7,156 bases of DNA from DAOMOD01 sp035444205. GTDB lineage: Bacteria > Pseudomonadota > Gammaproteobacteria > Xanthomonadales > BPKI01. Under the pieces are notes generated by a model that searched no databases, was not told the DNA's origin, and saw only the letters and a program-made list of their open reading frames with translations. The stretch lies in contig DAOMOD010000212.1 of NCBI GenBank assembly GCA_035444205.1, positions 1-7,156 on the forward strand, written 5' to 3'. Within the stretch, counting starts at the first letter, position 1. Each line of letters starts with the position of its first letter. Made by a program: the position numbers and the translations under genes. Of this stretch, positions 1 to 6,647 are shown one piece after another.

Positions 1-326
1 TGCAACGCGTCTGCGCCGCGGCGCGTGGATTCCTGTACTACGTATCCTTCGCCGGCGTCACCGGCGCCGATCGCCTGGTGCAGGCCGACGTGCGCCAGCA
101 CGTGGCTGCCATCCGTGCTGCGTCGAAGGTGCCGGTGGCGGTCGGATTCGGCATCAAGGATGCCGGATCGGCACGCGACATCGGTGCCTTCGCCGACGCC
201 GTAGTCATCGGATCGGCCCTGGTCGAGCGCCTGCACGCGGCCGGCAGCGGCGACGCCGTCCCGGCCGCAGCAAGCGCCTTCCTGACGCCCATCCGCGCGG
301 CACTGGACGTCCGCGCCGTCGCCTGA
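1..326 (+). CDS. trpA: Tryptophan synthase alpha chain, C-terminal part (5' truncated by window)
   Basis: This is the last roughly 107 residues of the alpha subunit, which cleaves indole-3-glycerol phosphate to indole and glyceraldehyde 3-phosphate and passes indole to TrpB in the cytoplasmic alpha2-beta2 complex. The reading frame enters at base 3. Visible family signatures are GFLYYVSFAGVTGAD (the active-site YYVS..GVTG loop), PVAVGFGI (the beta-strand with the GFGI turn) and VVIGSALVERL (the phosphate-binding GS). The rest ends normally at a TGA at 324-326, so the gene looks intact at its 3' end. The start and N-terminal half lie outside the window. accD follows 68 bp downstream on the same strand, an order I associate with Xanthomonas-type genomes; trpB would be expected just upstream. 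No terminator-like hairpin is visible before accD, so read-through is plausible. Confidence 0.95.
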   Translation, partial: QRVCAAARGFLYYVSFAGVTGADRLVQADVRQHVAAIRAASKVPVAVGFGIKDAGSARDIGAFADAVVIGSALVERLHAAGSGDAVPAAASAFLTPIRAALDVRAVA

Positions 327-354
327 GAGGCGACAACGGGTCCGCGCTTCTTTA

Positions 355-394
355 CGATTCCCGATTCTCCACTCCCGACCCCCGGCCCCCGATC
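355..394. repeat. Degenerate heptanucleotide tandem repeat before accD
   Basis: Five full 7-base units and a partial sixth can be read in register: CGATTCC, CGATTCT, CCACTCC, CGACCCC, CGGCCCC, CGATC. The last unit abuts the accD ATG at 395. The units decay from left to right toward C-rich versions. The tract occupies the place where a Shine-Dalgarno sequence should be, and none is visible there. CGATTCC-type heptamers are familiar to me as intergenic repeats of Xanthomonadaceae-like genomes (from memory). Confidence 0.7.
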
Positions 395-1285
395 ATGAGC
401 TGGCTGCAGAAACTGATGCCCGGCCGCATTCGTACCGAAGGCGGCAACAAGAAGTCCATTCCGGAAGGGGTGTGGGACAAGTGCGACGCCTGCGGCGCGG
501 TCCTGTACCGGCCGGAGCTGGAACGCAACCTGCACGTGTGCCCCAAGTGCAGCTTCCATCGACCCATCGGTGCGCGGCGGCGGCTGGATCAGTTTCTCGA
601 TGCCGACAGCGGCAGCGAGATCGGTGCCACGCTCGATCCCGTCGACGCGTTGAAGTTCCGCGACTCCAAGAAATACAAGGACCGCATTGTCGCGGCGCAG
701 AAGCAGACCGGCGAGCGCGATGCCCTGGTGGCCATGGCCGGCACGTTGAAAGCGCGGCCCATTGTTGCCTGCGCCTTCGAGTTTTCCTACATGGGCGGCT
801 CCATGGGTTCGGTGGTCGGCGAACGCTTCGCCCGTGCCGGCGAGCATGCCATCGACAAGGGCTGCCCGCTGGTGTGCTTTTCCGCCACTGGTGGCGCGCG
901 CATGCAGGAGAGCCTGTTCTCGCTGATGCAGATGGCCAAGACCTCGGCGGTGATCGCGCGCATGCGCGAGGCCGGACTGCCTTACGTGTCGGTACTGACC
1001 CACCCCACCACCGGCGGCGTGTCGGCCAGCTTGGGCATGCTCGGCGACGTCAACATCGCCGAGCCGCAGGCGCTGATCGGCTTCGCCGGGCCGCGGGTGA
1101 TCGAGCAGACCGTGCGCGAGACGCTGCCGGAAGGTTTCCAGCGCTCGGAGTTCCTGCTCGATCATGGCGCCATCGACATGATCGTAGACCGCCGCGACAT
1201 GCGCGCGCGCATTGCCCGATTGCTGGCGCTTTTCATGAATCAACCGGCGCCACCGCCGGATCCGGAACCCGAGCCGGACGCCTGA
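395..1285 (+). CDS. accD: Acetyl-CoA carboxylase, carboxyltransferase subunit beta
   Basis: AccD pairs with AccA to move the carboxyl group from biotin-BCCP to acetyl-CoA, giving malonyl-CoA, the committed step of fatty acid synthesis in the cytoplasm. The 296 residues match the family (about 285-305). The N-terminal zinc ribbon is complete, with C30-x2-C33 and C49-x2-C52, and is preceded by the usual KSIPEGVW stretch. The carboxyltransferase (crotonase-like) domain follows: GGSMGSVVGE at 134-143, SATGGARMQE at 163-172 with the G166-G167 oxyanion-hole glycines, and HPTTGGVSAS at 203-212. The C-terminus ends in a short Pro/Asp/Glu-rich tail (282-296). The start is fixed by homology to the MSWLQKL-type N-terminus. 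There is no visible ribosome binding site, and a degenerate heptamer tract lies directly upstream. folC starts 82 bp downstream. Confidence 0.97.
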   Translation: MSWLQKLMPGRIRTEGGNKKSIPEGVWDKCDACGAVLYRPELERNLHVCPKCSFHRPIGARRRLDQFLDADSGSEIGATLDPVDALKFRDSKKYKDRIVAAQKQTGERDALVAMAGTLKARPIVACAFEFSYMGGSMGSVVGERFARAGEHAIDKGCPLVCFSATGGARMQESLFSLMQMAKTSAVIARMREAGLPYVSVLTHPTTGGVSASLGMLGDVNIAEPQALIGFAGPRVIEQTVRETLPEGFQRSEFLLDHGAIDMIVDRRDMRARIARLLALFMNQPAPPPDPEPEPDA

Positions 1286-1307
1286 TCCCGGCAGTCGGCA
1301 GCTTCCT

Positions 1308-1330
1308 GCAGGAGCGGCGAGAGCCGCGAC
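1308..1330 (+). repeat. REP-like hairpin (GCAG variant) between accD and folC
   Basis: GCAG at 1308-1311 is followed by GA-flanked stem arms GCGGC (1314-1318) and GCCGC (1323-1327), with a GAGA loop and a trailing GAC. The layout (xxAGGAGCG...CGCGAC) is shared with the GTAG element at 2993-3016, with GCAG in place of GTAG. I take it as a single, slightly decayed REP of the GTAG class described in Stenotrophomonas and Pseudomonas. No T-tract follows, so it is not a canonical terminator. Confidence 0.6.
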
Positions 1331-1367
1331 CCGCCGCGGCCGGCCAGCTCAGCCACCTCACCTGCCA

Positions 1368-2996
1368 ATGCACCCCGCCACCCTGGCCGACTGGCTCGAC
1401 CACCAGCAGCGCCAGCACCCGCAGGCCATCGCGCTCGGACTCGAACGCGTGCACCGGGTCGCCTCGCGGCTCGGGATCGGCCGGCCGGCGCGGCGCGTGG
1501 TCAGCATCGCCGGCACCAACGGCAAGGGTTCCTGCGTGGCCATGCTGGACGCCATGCTGCGTGCCGGCGGCCAGCACGTCGGCGCCTACACCTCGCCACA
1601 TCTGTTGCGCTACAACGAGCGCATACGCATCGATGGCGTCGAGGCCGACGACGCGGACCTGGTGGCTGCATTCAGCGCCATCGAGGACGCCCGCGGCGAC
1701 ACGCCCCTGACCTATTTCGAGTATGGCACGCTGGCCGCGCTGGCCCTGTTCGCCGCAGCCGACCTCGACGTGGCGCTGCTCGAGGTCGGACTCGGCGGTC
1801 GCCTCGACGCAGTCAACATCATCGATGCCGACGTGGCGCTGATCACGCCGATCGCGCTCGACCACCAGGACTGGCTGGGCGCCGACCGCGAGGCCATCGG
1901 ACGCGAGAAGGCCGGCATTGTGCGTGCCGGCAGGCCAGTGGTCGTGGCCGACCCCGATCCGCCTGCCAGCCTGCTAGAAGTGGCCGACCAGCTCGGTGCC
2001 GACCTGTGGCGCGCCGGTCGCGACTATCGTTTCCGTGCATGGAAGGACGGCTTCGCCTGGCAGGGCAGGGCGCTGCCGGAGGCGGTATTTCCGCGCCCAC
2101 CGCTGGCGGCGCCCGCGCAGATCGGCAACGCGGCCGCCAGCCTGGCGGTTCTGGAAGCGCTCGGTGAGCGCGATCTGATTGCCGACGGAAGCGCGGCGCG
2201 CGGCCTGATGGCAACGCGCATCGCCGGTCGCCTGCAGGTGCTTGCGCATGCACCCGAGGTGATCGTCGACGTGGCCCACAATCCGCATGCCGCCACGCAG
2301 CTTGCCGAATGGCTAGCCCGCGTTTCTCACAACCCTCCTGCTGCGGACGCCGATACGCTCTCTGTGGCGCGCGCCCTCTCGGCTGCGCAATCCTGCTCCG
2401 CCGACAGTACCAGGGCAGGGCTTCCTGCCCTGCCCGTCCGACGCAGTGCGTCGAACCCCTCAGCCGGGCTCGACCCTTCGACAGGCTCAGGGCAGGCCAA
2501 GGTGTCGACTACGCCTTCGCCCGTCTTACGGCAGTCGTCCTGCCTGCCGCCCTTCGGGCCGCCTACGGCGTTCGTGCGCGCTCCGGCGCGCACAGTCAGT
2601 CCGCGGCACGCGCCACAGCGGCGTCTCGACGCCCTCGCTACGGACGGTTGTGAGGAACGCGAGCTCGCGACACCGCCGACACGTCGCAGCGTCGCTGTCT
2701 TCGGTGCGCTGGACGACAAGGACGCCGCGGCCATGGTGGCCGTGCTGGCGCCGCACATCGACGAATGGCACATCGCCGGCCTGCACCGCTTGAGCCCGCG
2801 CGGCTTGCCGGCGGCGGCGCTGTTCAACCGCTGTCGCGAGGCCCTGCGTGGCAGCGTCGCCGCACTGCATCCCGATCCCGCCGCCGCGCTCAAGGCCGCG
2901 CGCGATGCCGCCGGGCCCGACGGCCGCGTACTGGCCTTCGGATCCTTCATCACCGTGGAGGCCGTCATGCGCGCCATCGGCATGACCGCCCTGTAG
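1368..2996 (+). CDS. folC: Bifunctional folylpolyglutamate synthase/dihydrofolate synthase with a 114-residue in-frame insertion
   Basis: FolC ligates glutamate to dihydropteroate (forming dihydrofolate) and extends folate polyglutamate tails using ATP. The Mur-ligase-type P-loop GTNGKGS is at 49-55, YTSPHLLRYNERI at 74-86, LEVGLGGRLDAVN at 138-150, REKAGIVR at 179-186 (K181 is the position carbamylated in the family) and DVAHNPHA at 301-308. VAVFGALDDKD (442-452) and the LAFGSFITVEAVMRAIG C-terminus are also present. The protein is 542 residues, against the usual 420-430. The excess lies at residues 318-431, rich in Ala, Ser, Pro and Arg, and coincides exactly with an inverted-repeat DNA element; removing it gives 428 residues. 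The site falls between the DVAHNP strand and the next core strand, in the glutamate-ligase C-terminal domain. No Shine-Dalgarno is visible before the ATG, but the N-terminus aligns with the family. The TAG stop lies in a REP. Activity of the product is uncertain. Confidence 0.93.
   Translation: MHPATLADWLDHQQRQHPQAIALGLERVHRVASRLGIGRPARRVVSIAGTNGKGSCVAMLDAMLRAGGQHVGAYTSPHLLRYNERIRIDGVEADDADLVAAFSAIEDARGDTPLTYFEYGTLAALALFAAADLDVALLEVGLGGRLDAVNIIDADVALITPIALDHQDWLGADREAIGREKAGIVRAGRPVVVADPDPPASLLEVADQLGADLWRAGRDYRFRAWKDGFAWQGRALPEAVFPRPPLAAPAQIGNAAASLAVLEALGERDLIADGSAARGLMATRIAGRLQVLAHAPEVIVDVAHNPHAATQLAEWLARVSHNPPAADADTLSVARALSAAQSCSADSTRAGLPALPVRRSASNPSAGLDPSTGSGQAKVSTTPSPVLRQSSCLPPFGPPTAFVRAPARTVSPRHAPQRRLDALATDGCEERELATPPTRRSVAVFGALDDKDAAAMVAVLAPHIDEWHIAGLHRLSPRGLPAAALFNRCREALRGSVAALHPDPAAALKAARDAAGPDGRVLAFGSFITVEAVMRAIGMTAL
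2319..2375 (+). repeat. Left terminal inverted repeat of the folC element
   Basis: This arm begins CGCGTTTCTCACAACC and ends with CTGTGGCGCGCGCC (2362-2375). It pairs with the complement of 2605-2661. The outer and inner blocks are well conserved between arms, while the central 23 bases need two small gaps to align. Confidence 0.8.
2474..2492 (+). repeat. CCCTTCGACAGGCTCAGGG interspersed motif
   Basis: This 19-base motif lies near the middle of the folC element and is read there as part of a peptide resembling DPSTGSGQA. From memory the same string, usually described as an interspersed CCTTCGACAGGCTCAGG motif, recurs between and inside genes in many unrelated high-G+C genomes. Its presence supports the view that the folC insert is a composite of repeat units. 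Its function is not known to me. Confidence 0.65.
2605..2661 (-). repeat. Right terminal inverted repeat of the folC element
   Basis: Read on the minus strand this arm begins CGCGTTCCTCACAACCGT and ends CTGTGGCGCGTGCC. It contains a perfect GGCGTC/GACGCC hairpin (2620-2633). The same arm type recurs at 6486-6527, there with GGCGCC/GGCGCC in the hairpin. Confidence 0.8.
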
Positions 2997-3016
2997 GAGC
3001 GCACCCTGTGCGCGAC
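2993..3016 (+). repeat. GTAG-type REP element at the folC 3' end
   Basis: GTAG (2993-2996) is followed by GA and a perfect 6-bp stem, GCGCAC (2999-3004) with GTGCGC (3008-3013) and a CCT loop, then GAC. This is the standard organisation of GTAG-headed REP sequences mobilised by RAYT tyrosine transposases in Stenotrophomonas and Pseudomonas (established knowledge). The TAG inside GTAG is the folC stop codon. No RAYT gene is in the window. The hairpin may protect the folC mRNA 3' end, as described for some REPs. Confidence 0.75.
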
Positions 3017-3077
3017 CGTCCCGTGGCATCGTTACCGCGCCCAAGTCGCTGACGGCCGGCCGCCTGCCACCGCAGCC

Positions 3078-3151
3078 GTAGGTCGGCACCACCGTGCCGA
3101 CACCGCGTGCACGCGGACCGACAAGTCGGCGGCATGGTGATGCCGCCCTAC
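3078..3151. repeat. Inverted GTAG REP pair (REPIN-like), triple hairpin
   Basis: A 22-base left arm starting GTAGG (3078-3099) and the inverted right arm ending CCTAC (3130-3151) match at 19 of 22 positions. Each half also folds alone: GTCGGCAC/GTGCCGAC with a CACC loop (3082-3101) and GGCGGCAT/ATGCCGCC with a GGTG loop (3128-3147), both perfect 8-bp stems. A perfect 14-bp palindrome, CCGCGTGCACGCGG (3103-3116), lies between them. Two inverted REPs a few tens of bases apart define a REPIN, the mobile form of REPs. The arm sequence differs from the REP at 2993, so it may belong to a second REP class. Confidence 0.8.
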
Positions 3152-3235
3152 GCGCCGTCGTCCACGGGTGGGCGCCTGAAACCACGCGCTGATCGGCGCC
3201 TTCGCCGTTCAGCCGGCGCAAATGTCCGCTGCGGC

Positions 3236-3241
3236 TATAAT
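3236..3241 (+). promoter_or_regulatory. -10 box of a likely dedD promoter
   Basis: A perfect TATAAT lies 29 bases before the dedD ATG in a G+C-rich context where such a hexamer is rare. No good -35 hexamer is found 16-18 bases upstream; TTCAGC at 3208-3213 is too far away. If used, transcription would start near 3248. It would give dedD-cvpA-purF their own promoter downstream of the REP cluster. Confidence 0.6.
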
Positions 3242-3270
3242 TTGTCCACTCCCCCCGACCGCGCCGACGT

Positions 3271-4170
3271 ATGGACCCCGCCCTGAAACAACGTCTGCTA
3301 GGTGCCGCCGTGCTGGTGGCACTGGCGGTGATCTTCCTGCCCATGTTGTTGGACAGCCCGTCGCCGCCTTCCGGTGAGGCGATGCGGGTGGAGATTCCGC
3401 CGCCACCGGATCGCCGGTTCGAGACACGCGTGCTGCCGTTGGATGGCGGACAGCCGCAGGCGGACCCCGCGGATCGACCCGCAGTGGCACTGCCCGCCGA
3501 GGAGCCCATCGCCACACTGGAAGTCGAGGTGCCCCCACGCATCGACGCCCTGACCGGCGAGGACATCTCCGGCGCCGCCCAGCCGCCCGCGCCGCGCACG
3601 GAACCGCCACCCGCCTCTCCCGTTGAACGCCAGCCCACGACGCGCCTCCCCGCGAGCGCGGCGGAAGGGCGCTTCGTGGTCAACCTGGGCAGTTTCGGTC
3701 AGCGCGCCAACGCCGACGGCCTGGTACAGCGCCTCCAGGCCGCGGGCATCCGCGCCCAGGTGGACCAGGTGACCGCGAATGGCCGCACACTATCGCGGGT
3801 AAGGAGTGGCCCCTACCGCACCCGCACCGAAGCCGATCAGGTGCGCCTGGCCGCGCAGCGGGCGGTGAGCGACTTGAATGCCACCATCAGTGAACTGGCG
3901 GACGCAGCGTCTGCCGACCCTTCGCCCGGTCGTGCCGCCGGCTGGGCGGTGCAGGTCGGTGTGTTTGGCCAGGAGGAGAACGCCAATGCCCTGCGCGACC
4001 GCCTGCGTCAGGGTGGCTTTGCCGCCTACGTGCAGCGCCTGGACGGCAACGGCGGTCCCAACTGGCGCGTGCGCGTGGGTCCGGAGGCAGATCGCGACCA
4101 GGCCGACCGCCTGAAGGCCTCGCTGAGTTCACGTTTCCAGCTCGACGGGCTGGTGGTGGCGCATCCCTGA
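3271..4170 (+). CDS. dedD: DedD-like inner-membrane protein with two SPOR domains
   Basis: SPOR domains bind denuded glycan strands at the division septum, and DedD-type proteins help constriction from the inner membrane. The 299 residues begin with a short cytoplasmic stretch (MDPALKQR) and one transmembrane helix at about 9-28, followed by a long Pro/Ala-rich periplasmic linker to about residue 130. The first SPOR repeat starts at 133 (GRFVVNLGSFGQRANA) and runs to about 210, including RVRSGPYRTRTEA. The second starts at 224 (GWAVQVGVFGQEENA) and runs to the C-terminus, including WRVRVGPEADRDQA. Escherichia coli DedD has about 220 residues and one SPOR domain, so the tandem arrangement and length differ. 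Its place between folC and cvpA is the usual dedD position. A TATAAT box lies just upstream; no clear Shine-Dalgarno is seen. Confidence 0.9.
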   Translation: MDPALKQRLLGAAVLVALAVIFLPMLLDSPSPPSGEAMRVEIPPPPDRRFETRVLPLDGGQPQADPADRPAVALPAEEPIATLEVEVPPRIDALTGEDISGAAQPPAPRTEPPPASPVERQPTTRLPASAAEGRFVVNLGSFGQRANADGLVQRLQAAGIRAQVDQVTANGRTLSRVRSGPYRTRTEADQVRLAAQRAVSDLNATISELADAASADPSPGRAAGWAVQVGVFGQEENANALRDRLRQGGFAAYVQRLDGNGGPNWRVRVGPEADRDQADRLKASLSSRFQLDGLVVAHP

Positions 4171-4204
4171 TGCGCGTCATGCATGCATTTCGGGGCGCGG
4201 GTGA

Positions 4205-4380
4205 ATAGGACGTCAGCCCGGTGCAAGCCGGGATCGCGCGTCTTGAAGTCACTGGGCTCCAGCGTTCGCTTGAGCGAAGCCGTGTCGTCATCGAAGCAAG
4301 CCGGGGTCCACCGCCTTGGAGTCGCCGGACGCCAATGGGCGCAGCGTGGCCGGTGCGGAGCCAGGCGAAGGGCTGGAGCT
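4205..4380. repeat. Hairpin-rich interspersed repeat between dedD and cvpA
   Basis: The 224-bp dedD-cvpA gap is not convincingly coding. It starts with a GACGTCA followed by stem CCCGG (4217-4221) / CCGGG (4228-4232). It continues with a hairpin TTCGCT/AGCGAA (4265-4278) and is bracketed by an 8-bp inverted repeat GCTCCAGC (4256-4263) / GCTGGAGC (4372-4379). The pattern GTCA-CCCGG-CAAG-CCGGGAT, then CCAGCGTTCGCT with a mirrored arm and GTCATC (4287-4292), resembles the diverged proteobacterial repeats commonly seen as GTCATCCCGGC...GCCGGGAT. Boundaries are approximate and the family assignment is from memory. Beyond 4300 I see no clear structure apart from the closing arm of the inverted repeat. 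Confidence 0.5.
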
Positions 4381-4394
4381 TGAGACACGCGCGC

Positions 4395-4925
4395 ATGAAC
4401 TGGGCCGACATCGCCATCATCGCCATCATCGCCCTGTCGGTGCTGATCGGCGCCGTGCGTGGGTTCCTGGGCGAAGTGTTCGCCCTGCTGGTGTGGGCCG
4501 CCGCCTTCACCGCAGCTTTCATGTTCGGCCCCCAGGTGGCGGCCTGGTTCGGCGATGCCATCGACCTGCCGTCTGCCCGCATCGCCCTGGCCTACGCCGG
4601 GGTCTTCATCGTCGTGCTGGTGGTGGGCGGGCTGCTGGGCTGGCTGCTGTCGCGGCTGGTCAAGGGTACCGGACTGTCCGGCACCGATCGCATGCTGGGT
4701 CTGGTCTTCGGCCTGGGGCGCGGTGCGGCGGTGGTGGTGGCGCTGGTGCTGCTGCTCGGTTTCACGCCTTTCCCACGCGATCCGTGGTGGCAGCAGTCGC
4801 AACTGTTGCCGGCCTTCGAGCGGGTGGCGCTGTGGACGGCGCACTGGCTGCCCGAGCCGTTTGCCGCCAAACTGTATTACCCCTCCATGCCGGTCGTTCC
4901 CGAATCGGCGCCCGGCTCCGGCTGA
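4395..4925 (+). CDS. cvpA: CvpA family inner-membrane protein
   Basis: CvpA was named for its requirement in colicin V production; its biochemical function is not settled. The 176-residue product has four predicted membrane spans: about 5-22 (the IAIIAIIALSVLIGA stretch), 27-48, 58-84 (around YAGVFIVVLVVGGLLGWLL) and 100-122 (LVFGLGRGAAVVVALVLLL). The conserved GAVRGFLGE segment follows the first span, as in the family, and a short polar tail ends in PESAPGSG. The frame is open further upstream to about 4221, but that part lies in repeat DNA and lacks family similarity, so the MNWADI start at 4395 is chosen; it fits the usual 160-180 residues. purF begins 20 bp after the stop, consistent with the classic cvpA-purF operon and likely co-transcription. 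Confidence 0.92.
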   Translation: MNWADIAIIAIIALSVLIGAVRGFLGEVFALLVWAAAFTAAFMFGPQVAAWFGDAIDLPSARIALAYAGVFIVVLVVGGLLGWLLSRLVKGTGLSGTDRMLGLVFGLGRGAAVVVALVLLLGFTPFPRDPWWQQSQLLPAFERVALWTAHWLPEPFAAKLYYPSMPVVPESAPGSG

Positions 4926-4945
4926 CCATCTGAAGACCTGAAACC

Positions 4946-6413
<1,468 letters not shown>

Positions 6414-6415
<2 letters not shown>

Positions 6416-6483
6416 GCAGGGAGCAGGGAGCAGGGAGCAGGGAGCAGGAAGCAGGGAGCAGGGAGCAGGGAGCAGGGAGCAGG
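6414..6483. repeat. (GAGCAGG)10 heptanucleotide tandem repeat
   Basis: Ten head-to-tail 7-base units run without interruption for 70 bp. Nine are identical GAGCAGG; the sixth (6449-6455) is AAGCAGG. The array begins with the last two bases of the purF TGA stop codon. Near-identity implies recent slippage expansion or homogenisation. On the opposite strand it would read as Leu-Leu-Pro-Ala-Pro-Cys-Ser, a peptide sometimes mis-annotated as protein. Similar heptamer arrays (STRRs) are known from cyanobacteria, and GGGAGCA-type arrays are familiar to me from high-G+C proteobacteria. Confidence 0.95.
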
Positions 6484-6485
6484 AG

Positions 6486-6634
6486 GGTCCCCACAACCGT
6501 TCGTGGTGAGGAGGCGCCGCAGGCGCCGTCTCGAACCACCCGCGTCGGGTCGAACGTCACCGCCTGCCCCACGCAACACGCGTCCTTGCAGGGAAGGGCG
6601 AGCGACAACTTCTTGAGCGCGCCACAGCGGGGTC
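6486..6634. repeat. Second, partial copy of the folC-element repeat family
   Basis: Bases 6486-6504 match the complement of 2640-2658, the outer end of the right folC-element arm, at 16 of 19 positions around CACAACCGT. The following hairpin GGCGCC-GCA-GGCGCC (6513-6527) takes the place of GGCGTC/GACGCC in folC, a paired T:A to C:G change that keeps the stem. At the other end, 6618-6634 matches 2609-2625 at 16 of 17 positions (CGCGCCACAGCGG then GTC). The sequence between these ends is not obviously shared, and the second outer terminus is missing. It is therefore a diverged or rearranged copy; family membership is inferred from the two end matches. Confidence 0.55.
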
Positions 6635-6641
6635 GTATGCT
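6613..6641 (+). promoter_or_regulatory. Sigma70-type promoter for the toxin-antitoxin pair, predicted leaderless
   Basis: TTGAGC (6613-6618) and TATGCT (6636-6641) are separated by 17 bases, the optimal sigma70 spacing. The antitoxin ATG begins only six bases after the -10 box, so transcription is predicted to start at or within a base or two of the A of the ATG, giving a leaderless mRNA. An imperfect inverted repeat, CCACAGC (6622-6628) with GCTGCGG (6639-6645), six of seven pairs matching, flanks the -10 and could be the autoregulatory operator; that is inference. The spacer is shared with the folC repeat element. Confidence 0.6.
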
Positions 6642-6647
6642 GCGGTC

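Larger units (their letters stand above)
2319..2661. mobile_element. Palindromic non-autonomous element inserted in frame in folC
   Basis: The element has imperfect terminal inverted repeats of about 57 bp (2319-2375 and 2605-2661). The outermost 20 bases match at 18 positions, starting CGCGTTYCTCACAACC; the inner 14-base blocks match at 13 (2362-2375 against 2605-2618); the middle aligns only with small gaps. The core holds short hairpins: AGGGCAGG/CCTGCCCT (2412-2431), a palindrome with one unpaired central base (2439-2453), GCCC/GGGC (2539-2549), GTGCGCGC/GCGCGCAC with a TCCG loop (2574-2593), and GGCGTC/GACGCC (2620-2633). It encodes no transposase. Bases 2319-2660 are 342 bp, divisible by three, and translate without a stop as FolC residues 318-431. 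No target-site duplication is convincing, so boundaries are uncertain by a few bases. MITE-like or REP-derived origin is inference. Confidence 0.8.

Noticed and set aside
38..1243. 401-codon minus-strand open frame opposite trpA and accD
   Set aside because: Antisense shadow; the plus strand is clearly accD with all its motifs, and the minus-strand peptide is His/Arg/Ala-rich with no family signature.
2313..2323. Extension of the folC element arms to GCTAGCCCGCG / CGCGAGCTCGC
   Set aside because: The outer bases on both sides are self-palindromic (GCTAGC, GCGAGCTCGC), so the apparent match may be coincidence; the element start is kept at 2319.
2526..3683. 385-codon minus-strand open frame across the folC end and dedD start
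   Set aside because: It spans two real genes and repeat DNA; its Gly/Arg/Ser-rich content has no family resemblance.
4183..4383. Possible 66-residue gene between dedD and cvpA
   Set aside because: It lies entirely in hairpin-rich repeat sequence, has no Shine-Dalgarno and no recognisable protein similarity.
6499..6540. Rho-independent terminator after purF
   Set aside because: A strong G+C hairpin exists (6513-6527) but no T-tract follows; it is better explained as a repeat-family stem.
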